Below, in pieces: positions 57,187-64,000 of a DNA stretch of 64,000 bases (its first letter is position 1; the number at the start of each line of letters is the position of its first letter). A model generated the notes under the pieces. That model saw only the letters and a program-made list of their open reading frames with translations. It was not told the origin of the DNA and made no database searches. The position numbers and the translations under genes are program-made. This DNA is from Cycas panzhihuaensis (taxonomy: Eukaryota > Cycadophyta): NCBI GenBank assembly GCA_023213395.1, contig CM041465.1, positions 3,906,001 to 3,970,000 of the forward strand, written 5' to 3'.

Positions 57187-57650
57187 GGTGATGAGATGGT
57201 TACCTTGAGGGAGGTTTAGAGGACCCTGGAAGTAATCTTCCCATATGTTCCAACATTAGATGAGGCATCCACTTAGAACATAGTAGATCACAGACTACTA
57301 GGGCACTATACAGAGTATTATAGCCATGCGTTAAGAGCTTAAGATCTCTATATGGATATGAGGATGGAGCTAAAAAGGTGAGAGATGAAGCTGAGGGCAG
57401 GTGAGAAGGAGAGGAGACATCTATAGAGGATGATACTGGCTTAGGTGGGAGCTAGATATACCCCATCATCTAGTGCTACTATGCATCAGGGATGACATCA
57501 CCTCCTACCCAGCGGAGAGTCTATGGATGGGGAGATTTCAAGTAGGAGAGAGAGTACATTCAAATGTACCTCAAGGGTCTCATCAGAAGTCAAAGAGGTG
57601 ATGAGTGTATGATATACTACCTGGGAGATAGGAGGATGATACGAGGTATT
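57187..57650 (+). pseudogene. Decayed coding region, continuation (exon 3)
   Basis: From GATGAGATGGTTACC a frame reads DEMVTLREV, stop, RTLEVIFPYVPTLDEAST, stop, NIVDHRLLGHYTEYYSHALR, then MKLRAGEKERRHL, VGARYTPSSSATMHQG and SGESMDGEISSRRES. There are eight stops in ~140 codons (TAG, TAA and TGA) and no frameshift. It is preceded by TTTTCTGTTGGATAG/GTGATG and, 110 bp earlier, CTCTAG/GTATGT, so a short intron at about 57076-57187 is plausible. Product unknown. Confidence 0.4.
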
Positions 57651-57659
57651 TTATGAGCC

Positions 57660-58430
57660 TCAAGTATGTATTATGGATGTATATATCATGCGTTATGAGC
57701 CATGTATCATGAGTCACCTAGGTGATAAATGTACTATATTTTTTGACATCATATATATATTGATCTTTTTTTCTTAAAAATTATGTATGATTACTTATCT
57801 TTGAACCCTTTAACCTCCTTATTCCCATTTATACTTGAGCATAGATACACTCATTAGTGTGACTTGTCCAAGGAAACATATAATAAACTTTTATCATTTT
57901 TACTTTTTTTTTGTTCTTTTATGGTTATGTACTTTTTTTTAAATTTGACATACTATATATAGGGTAGTTTATACTTATTCTAGAGTGGTATGGTTTAGGA
58001 AAGACAAGATTATGAGAAATAATGAAAACTAGAAGATAAATAAAAGATTAAAATGGAATAAGTGGAAGGTTTACTTATTCTATTTTTATAAACGTAAAAA
58101 CATCTAGAACCTAAATGATAATAATTTTATAAAAGTAGAAGTTCTAGGTAATGTGACAACAATGGTTAAGAGGCTAAAATTTTGATAGGTTGGCAGCACG
58201 GTTTCCCCTCCAAACGTTCCTTAGGGGGTTCTAAGGGGGGTAGGAGCCTCCCTTTAACACTGGAAAGTATATTAAATTGTAAAGAGAATCAAGGTCATTC
58301 GCTCAAAATACCTTAGATTCTATGGTCGAGATTTGTGCCTTGGATAACCCTCTTATGTAGCCTGATTTAGGGCATTTTTCATTATGTTAATAGTGTTCAA
58401 TATACTATGAGAAGTTGGGTTGTTGGTTGT
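57660..58430. other. No gene seen
   Basis: AT-rich flank between the decayed gene-like sequence and the LTR of G. TATATAT at about 57744 and a G/C-richer block near 58195-58250 were noted without interpretation. Confidence 0.4.
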
Positions 58431-58434
58431 TGTT

Positions 58435-58713
58435 GTTGTAAGCACTTTACTATAGGATTATATATATTTTCTCCATTCTACAATAATAAAGATCGATACA
58501 TTTCCTGTGTAGATGTTTCCCTAGCACACTACTAGGGTTTTACCATATTATATCAAGTGTACATGTGATGCTTGGCTTTCTTGTTCATTTTATTGTTTTA
58601 TCTCTAGTTTAAGAACTTGCATGTTAAATTTTAGTTTCGATTCCTATAACTAATTATATGAATAGTTTAGATCTTGGTGGCAATTTAAGGGTTGGGACCT
58701 TATCTTCTCAACA
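58435..58713 (+). repeat. 5' LTR of copia element G (start uncertain)
   Basis: The end TCTTCTCAACA at 58713 is followed by a primer-binding site. The start is a guess at one of the TGT runs near 58435, since the 3' partner is not in the window. It contains ATAGGATTATATATATT near 58452. Confidence 0.45.
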
Positions 58714-58715
58714 AG

Positions 58716-58728
58716 TGGTATCATAGCC
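58716..58728 (+). promoter_or_regulatory. Primer-binding site of G
   Basis: TGGTATCATAGCC two bases after the LTR end; one change from TGGTATCAGAGCC. Confidence 0.8.
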
Positions 58729-58785
58729 ACTTTTATTTTTGCAGCGAGTTTGTGAAGGTTTTAGTATTAGCTTTTTCTATACCAA

Positions 58786-59590
58786 ATGGCGAAACTAGTA
58801 AGTGTAAAGTTCAAGGTGGAGAAATTCAATGGCAAGAACAACTTCAAGTTGTGGAAGTTGAAAGCATATAATATTCTTGTATAACAAGGTTTGTACAGAG
58901 CTCTTGCAAACAAAATAAAAAAACCCACAAGGATGGATGATGACGAATGGGATGATCTAGACAAGAAGGCTCTTAGTGCAATACGATTGTTCTTGGCAGA
59001 TGAAATTCTATTTAACATTATAGGGGAGCAGACAGTAGCAAGATTATGGACCTGGTTGGAAGGCCTGTATATGACCAAATCAATGATGAATTAAATCTAC
59101 TTTAAGAGTTAGTTGTACTCATTACAGATGAAGGAAGGTACAAAAATTACTGACCATTTAAATGTTTTCAATACTATTATTTGTCAGTTGGCTAGTATCG
59201 ATGTTAAAATTGAGGATGAGGACAAGGTTGTTACCTTGTTATGCTCATTACTAGAATCCTGGGATAATATTGTCATCTCAATTAGTTTTAGCACTAGAGA
59301 TGAATTAGAATATGATTCTATTGTGAGTGCTTTGCTGATGGAAGAAGTGTAGAGGAAGTCTAGTCTTGAAACCTCCACACCATAAGCTATGACAACAAGA
59401 AGTAGAAAAATTGATAGAGTACAAAGCTCTAGGGGTGTATCAAGGTCGAAGTCAAAAGGCAAGAAGAGTAAGCTTAGGTGTTGGCACTGTAATAAGATTG
59501 GTCACCTCAAGAAGGATTGCTTCAAAAGGAAGGAGTTCTAGAAAAAGGAAGATCTTACCAAGGAGGCTAATCAGGTGGAGTTAAATTAAG
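58786..59590 (+). pseudogene. Copia gag of G with intact zinc knuckle
   Basis: Starts MAKLVSVKFKVEKFNGKNNF, the typical copia gag opening, then KLWKLKAYNILV, a stop at 58882, QGLYRALANKIKKPTRMDDD and LADEILFNIIGEQTVARLW. The knuckle CWHCNKIGHLKKDC at 59479-59520 has all four ligands. Stops are at 58882, 59092, 59110, 59350, 59383, 59539 and 59587, all TAA or TAG; there is no frameshift. Confidence 0.88.
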
Positions 59591-59592
59591 GT

Positions 59593-60377
59593 ATGGATGA
59601 TGATGTCTTGGTCACTTATAATGTTTCCCATTATTACCATGATTGGTTATTAGATTTAGGTGCTTCACACCACATGTGTCCTCACAAGAGTTGGTTCTCA
59701 TCGTACCAACCTCTTAACGATGGTGATGTGCTTATAGGAAATGAAGTTTCTTGTAAGATAATGGGCATTGGTAGCATCATAATTAAAATGTTTGATGGTG
59801 TAGTGAGAACATTAGCTGAGGTTAGACATGTACCTGGTCTGAAAAAGAATCTAATTTCCTTAGGTGAACTAAATTCAGGTGGTTATAAGCATATAGGACA
59901 TGAAGGAGTCTTAAAGGTGTCAAAGGGTGCCTTGGTTATTATGAAAGCCTTAAAGAAAGGAAACCTTTACATTTTAATGGAAAATACATATGTAGCTCAT
60001 TTATTGCATTAGATACTTGGGCATATGAGTGAGAGAGGACTTAAGGTGTTGATAAACCATAAGTTACTTCCTAACTTACAACTTTCATATTTGGCTTTCT
60101 GCAAACATTGTATTTTTGGAAAGCAGTGTAGACTCAAGTTTAAAGTAGGGAGTCACACTAGTAAAGGTGTTCTGGATTACATACATTCAGATGTGTGGGG
60201 ACCAACCCCTATAATATCTTGTGGAGGATCATTGTACTTTGTCATATTTATAGATGATTACTCCAGAAAGGTATGGGTCTATTTTTTGAAAAGAAAATCT
60301 AAAGTTTTTAGTGTGTTTAAGCAGTTCAAGGCTCTAGTTAAGAATAGTACTGGTAAGTTAATCAAATGTGTTGGAGT
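59593..60377 (+). pseudogene. Copia protease and integrase half of G
   Basis: The protease site WLLDLGASHHMC at 59644 has DLG for the family DSG (Ser to Leu, a C-to-T change). Then VRHVPGLKKNLISLGELNSG, a stop at 60010, LGHMSERGLKVL, FCKHCIFGKQCRLKF (integrase zinc Cys pair), DYIHSDVWGPTP (first catalytic Asp) and FIDDYSRKVWVYFLKRKSKV. It ends LVKNSTGKLIKCVGV at the junction with H. Apart from the single stop this is one of the best preserved coding stretches in the window. Confidence 0.9.
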
Positions 60378-60771
60378 GTAATGTCATCACTCAACTCCCT
60401 CTTACCTACCAGGATTGTGCACCTCAATTTAGACATGTGATGCTCAACATGTCAAGGTAAGTTAAGGTAAGTTGAGTTAGTTTATTTGAGTTAAGTTATA
60501 TTATTTTATTATTATTTTGAATTCAGGGGTTGAGGAGTTTCCCTCCTCCCTCAAACTATTTATATTATGGGGTGTACAACCCTGGTGTCTTTAGACACCG
60601 CCTACCTTTGAGGAGATTTGTAATGCTCATTTCTACTACAATGGATTGAACAATAAGGCTTTCATGTGTTTATGCTATTGTGATTGTGATACATTGATAC
60701 ATTGATGCAATATTAGTTTATGGTTATTTGATATATGTTCTGCTCTATTCTCCTACAAATATATTCTAACA
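60378..60771 (+). repeat. 5' LTR of H
   Basis: Starts TGTAATGTCATCAC (or four bases later at TGTCATCAC) and ends ATATTCTAACA. It holds AACTATTTATATTATGGGG near 60554 as a possible promoter and a hairpin GGTGTCTTTAGACACC at about 60583. Confidence 0.75.
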
Positions 60772-60773
60772 TT

Positions 60774-60828
60774 TGGTATCAGAGCATAGTCCTACTATTA
60801 TTGTTTCCTTCATTTGGTATCAGAGTAG
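60774..60828 (+). promoter_or_regulatory. Doubled primer-binding site of H
   Basis: TGGTATCAGAGC at 60774-60785 is a perfect plant initiator-tRNA-Met site. A second TGGTATCAGAG starts at 60814, each preceded by CATT or ACATT, so a ~40 bp block has been duplicated. Confidence 0.88.
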
Positions 60829-60849
60829 GCGATTACTGATCTGTGAAGA

Positions 60850-61325
60850 TTTGTGCAGATCTACGCAGGATTTTCAGCAGCAAGTTATATACATTCAAGT
60901 TTTATTCTCATATTCAAGTTATTTTCTCTTCAGATTTACAGATTTATCATATATTTTGATAGTTTACAAGTTTTTTTGTCTACTTATTTGATATTTTTCA
61001 TAGATTTGTAAAAGAGCATCAGCTGCATACAAAAGTTATCAAGTTTTCTTCAAAGATCTGTAATTTGTTACTTTAGATCTACTATTTTTTATTATAGATC
61101 TACTATACTCACATCGGATCTGCATTATTTAGCTTAAGATCTACTTATTTTATCAAGTTTTTTTAGCATTTTCTACTACATCTAGTTCAGATCTGTTGTA
61201 TTTAATTACAAGTCTATATTTTTCATCATATTTTCTTACTATATTTTTAAGTTTTCTAGAGATCTACAATTTCTGGAGCATATTCAGTTTTTTTTTGGAG
61301 AAGAATACATTGCAGATCTATATAT
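60850..61325 (+). repeat. AGATCT-rich leader of H
   Basis: The palindrome AGATCT occurs eight times in about 470 bases, often as AGATCTAC or AGATCTG, with further near matches such as CGGATCTG and ACAGATTT. Chance would give less than one in such AT-rich DNA. Function unknown. Confidence 0.85.
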
Positions 61326-61663
61326 TAGAAGTTTTTGAAGCTTATTTTTCAACTACAAAGTCAACTACAGCTCTGTGTTCTAGATTCTTCAGTTCCATTT
61401 TCAAATTTACATATATTTTATACATCTGCTCAATATATTCCTTTGAAAATTTTTTAAATACAAATATATAAGCATTTTTTATGATATATTCTCTTCAAAA
61501 TATTTGAAAAATTTATCAATATTGTGACTCTGTTATATGAGTATATTGCTCCATTAAGTTGTTTTACTGTTATTACTTGAAGAAATTTCTGTAAAATCTC
61601 TATATCTTTTTTCATATACCTGCAACATATTTGAAAGTTTGTTTCAAATACAAATTTATAGAT

Positions 61664-61687
61664 ATTATATATATATATATATATATT
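61664..61687. repeat. AT dinucleotide run
   Basis: About eleven AT repeats. Confidence 0.95.
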
Positions 61688-61700
61688 TTGTCAATATATT

Positions 61701-62415
61701 AAAAAGGGAGAAAGAAGGATCTGGTTTATTTGAAGTATTCATGTTGAAAGGCCTATACAAATCTAGGTTGAAGTACAACTCTTTTACTGTTACTCATTAG
61801 TATTTCCAACTTCTAGCTTGGGTTATATCCTCCAAACCTAGTAGAGTCCTACTTTAGCTTGCCATTTGTTTGATTTGATTCCATAACTACATTTTTTGAA
61901 GAGCAATCGTTCTTAACATTTGTTAAAATGTTTTTTTTTCACTCAAGTGATACTCACATTGTGTAGATCCATACCCCTGATCGAAATCGCCAAGAATTTG
62001 CAGCGTAACCATACTCACATCAAGAACCTCATTCTTCTCTTTGTTATATGTGTGATTTTAAGTTTAGGCCCAATTGTTGAGCCATATTTTTAAAAGGACA
62101 AATATCCAAAGATCAGACTACTCTACGTCACCTTATGTAAGAGGCTTAAATCAAATCCTCTTTGTTCCTTATTAACTTCAAAATATACAAAAGAGAATCC
62201 AAAGCCTTGCAGCCTCTCCTTTCCAAGCTCTCATGCCTGGTTCACCTCATTCTTTCAATACATTGGTTCTTTTAATCTACACTCATTGAATAAATATTGT
62301 AATCATACAATGAGCACTTATGTTATCATAATAAAAAAACCCAAGTGCATAAGCATCAAGATCCCGCATTCTCTGAATATTTGTACAAAAATACTTTCTA
62401 GATGAGACATTAAGC
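61701..62415. other. No gene firmly seen
   Basis: Less repetitive text, with short pieces such as GATCGAAATCGCCAAG near 61980 that have coding-like composition. I could not assemble an exon. Confidence 0.35.
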
Positions 62416-62417
62416 AT

Positions 62418-62633
62418 ATTGACCTTCTGAGGACTTCTATTACAATAAATGAAGTTAGAGATCTACAACAGATGCTAGTTACTAGAACTTTAAAACTCAA
62501 GAAACTTGGAATTGCTTGCAAACATAGGAAATTGATTTTAAGATTTATAGAGAAATACAGGCAAGGACTATGAAGAACCGCACATTCTGACTCGTCCCAA
62601 CTAAGCTTCAACCTCAGTCTCAAACTTCCTTAG
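62418..62633 (+). pseudogene. Possible IGR-motif (mS41-like) exon or gene fragment
   Basis: One frame reads DLQQMLVTRTLKLKKLGIAC and then KHRKLILRFIEKYRQGL, followed by TGA at 62571 and RTAHSDSSQLS to a TAG at 62631. The block LK.LGI..K.RK.IL...EKYRQG is what I recall of the C-terminal half of the IGR motif, found in mitochondrial small ribosomal subunit protein mS41 and plant relatives; in those the residue after the Leu is Trp, so TGA may be a changed TGG. The preceding IGR block itself is not visible, and GTTAGAG at 62454-62460 could be a splice acceptor. Either an exon of a host gene or a captured fragment. Confidence 0.42.
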
Positions 62634-62889
62634 GAATTTAGACGAGCATTCTTTTCCTTCGTTACTCTTCTTCATGGTGTCTCTGTCATTTATTCTCCTT
62701 TTGCAGTAGACTACATAACTATCTCAATTATTTTATGAGAACTCCTGCCAACAACTTGAATACTATCCCCAGTTGTGGAAGTCTCCACATCATTGAAAGA
62801 CCGCTAACTTTTCTGTTGTATCTGCCTTCTAAACTCCTGCATCCTCTCTGCTAGTGCTGCTTACTGCTTACTCAAAATTTCTACCATTC

Positions 62890-63550
62890 TATCCGTTTTG
62901 CCATTCTGCCATTCTATCCATTCGTCTTCTTCATCTTCCGGTGCGCAACTATTGTCTCCTCCTCCAGCGTCGAGGCTTTTGGCGCTGTGCAACCAAACGC
63001 TGGCATTAGTTTCTTCCGGTCGACACTTTATTATCAGCGTTAAGGAGTTGGGAGCGACACACGAGCAACAAACAATTTCATTGGCATGTATGCGTTTGGT
63101 GTCTTGCTCGTGTGAGACCTCGCGTGTTATGTGCAGCTATTGATTGTGTCTCGCGTTTGAGTTAACACGCGGTGCCGTGTCTATTTGTTTAGTGGTATTT
63201 ATTACCACTATTTTTTATCAACATATCAATGTGTGTTGGGCGCGTAGCTAGGCATTGCGTTCAGCAGCAGAAGACAATCCTCCTTCGCTGATCCAAAGAT
63301 TCGGCTCGGCATTGCTCAACATTCGTGTGACTAATTAATGTGTCGCATTCAAAGATTTGTCTAATACACTTCCAACATCTTCGCCCGTGCTCATTATTAA
63401 TGTTGCGTTCAGCATTCGGCACCCTTTTCAGCATTCATCCCTTTTAGTATATATATTTAATCGTGCATAAACGTTTTATATATTCCCAGCTGATGTTTGT
63501 TTGGTATTTTTTGTTGTTTTGACAACTGCGACAACGTATTGGTGGCTACG
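62890..63550. other. CpG-rich segment, possible gene 5' region
   Basis: I count roughly 35-40 CG dinucleotides in ~650 bases, against long stretches with almost none elsewhere. An open frame without ATG at 62898-63141 starts with a Ser-rich run (HSIHSSSSSSGAQLLSPPPA), which has organelle-transit-like composition but no start codon. Nothing else identifies a product. CG retention suggests unmethylated or recently arrived DNA. Confidence 0.45.
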
Positions 63551-64000
63551 ACATTTTTTTTGAAATCTTCTTATGGTCTTATTTTTATAAAGTTAAAAAT
63601 TTAATTATATTTTATAAATTTTTGAATCCAAATTTAAAATAACACTAGGCCCCTCTAAATCTCAGCCCCTAGTCTCATTTCACCATCATGTGACTGCTAG
63701 TCACTTCCAAAAAAAGGTTTTTCATGTTTTTATAAACGTTTTCATTTTTTTTATTTTTTATTTTTTATTTTTTATAGGGTTATTAGAGGCTTTTTGCCAT
63801 AAATCTTCACTGGAGCATCAGTTTCTGACAAAAACACCTCCACTAGATCAAAAATTTTCTATACACTAATTTTGACTGGTCATATGACCAATTTAGTGCC
63901 GATTTGACCCTGTTTCGGCCATTTAACATCAGGCATTCAAATTTTCAGCCTTTTTTACACTTTTAACAAAATCGCTTTTAGAACTAGCTGTAATTTATTA
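63551..64000. repeat. AT-rich tail with a 7 bp ATTTTTT run
   Basis: Four units of ATTTTTT lie at about 63746-63774. The rest holds no recognised feature. Confidence 0.6.

Larger units (their letters stand above)
58435..60377 (+). mobile_element. Copia element G, cut in integrase by element H
   Basis: LTR end, primer-binding site, gag, zinc knuckle, protease, gag-pre-integrase and the first half of integrase lie in one uninterrupted frame from 58786 to 60377. The protein breaks off where copia integrase has its second catalytic Asp, exactly where an LTR begins. The rest of G should lie beyond H, outside the window. Confidence 0.85.
60378..61700 (+). mobile_element. 5' part of LTR retrotransposon H inserted in G
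   Basis: An LTR, a perfect primer-binding site and an unusual leader are present. No gag is visible before the text loses element character near 61700, so the right limit is arbitrary and the 3' LTR was not found. The integrase frame of G is interrupted exactly at the LTR. Confidence 0.7.

Noticed and set aside
58767-59078. Minus-strand frame opposite the gag of G
   Set aside because: The plus strand carries a clear copia gag; the minus frame is its shadow.
62898-63143. Ser-rich 81-codon frame as an organelle-targeted protein
   Set aside because: It begins at TTG without ATG and is followed by no recognisable domain. I kept only the CpG observation.
1-64000. CRISPR arrays, bacterial operons, tRNA or rRNA genes
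   Set aside because: The tandem arrays have no spacer-repeat structure, and the TGGTATCAGAGC sites are primer-binding sites, not tRNA genes. No rRNA core sequence was recognised.

Overview
The window reads as intergenic DNA from a large plant nuclear genome. It is AT-rich and poor in CpG, and almost everything recognisable is a decayed, nested transposable element. Plant type shows in the LTR primer-binding sites (variants of TGGTATCAGAGC, complementary to initiator methionine tRNA), in the copia and gypsy domain order, and in a LINE that ends in a plant-type RNase H. The heavy decay and layering would suit a gymnosperm or another giant genome; that is inference, and nothing seen fixes the species. 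No intact host gene, tRNA, rRNA or CRISPR array was found.

Layout. 1-5.5 kb: two diverged ~330 bp LTRs of one minus-strand family. 5.9-10.7 kb: minus-strand copia element A1. 11.19-18.73 kb: structurally complete copia element D, LTRs about 98.7% identical, perfect target duplication GACAC, pol dead. 18.7-20.2 kb: gag-only element C with a long acidic reading frame. 20.2-22 kb: copia A2, same family as A1. 22.6-29.1 kb: a gypsy element split by a short gag-only LTR element (25.3-28.8 kb). 29.76-49.77 kb: an old tandem duplication of a ~4 kb unit (A then B); B is split by copia E (35.16-47.20 kb), which is itself split by copia F (37.38-44.73 kb). 49.8-51.9 kb: minus-strand, 5'-truncated LINE. 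53.5-57.7 kb: hairpins, three short-repeat arrays, a TATA box and an unrecognised decayed gene-like sequence with plausible splice sites. 58.7-60.4 kb: copia G, one frame with eight stops and no frameshift, cut in its integrase by LTR element H (from 60.38 kb). 62-63.6 kb: the only part that looks unlike TE debris, with a possible IGR-motif exon and a CpG-rich stretch.

How it fits together. Target duplications and split homologies give an order: tandem duplication, then E into copy B, then F into E; gypsy, then the gag-only element into it; G, then H into it; D into the leader side of C. A1, A2 and E are one family, shown by similar gag, gag-pre-integrase, polypurine tract and LTR edge. The damage has a common direction: lost Cys, Asp, Glu and Gly codons and most stops fit G-to-A or C-to-T change, as expected from deamination of methylated cytosine in silenced repeats.
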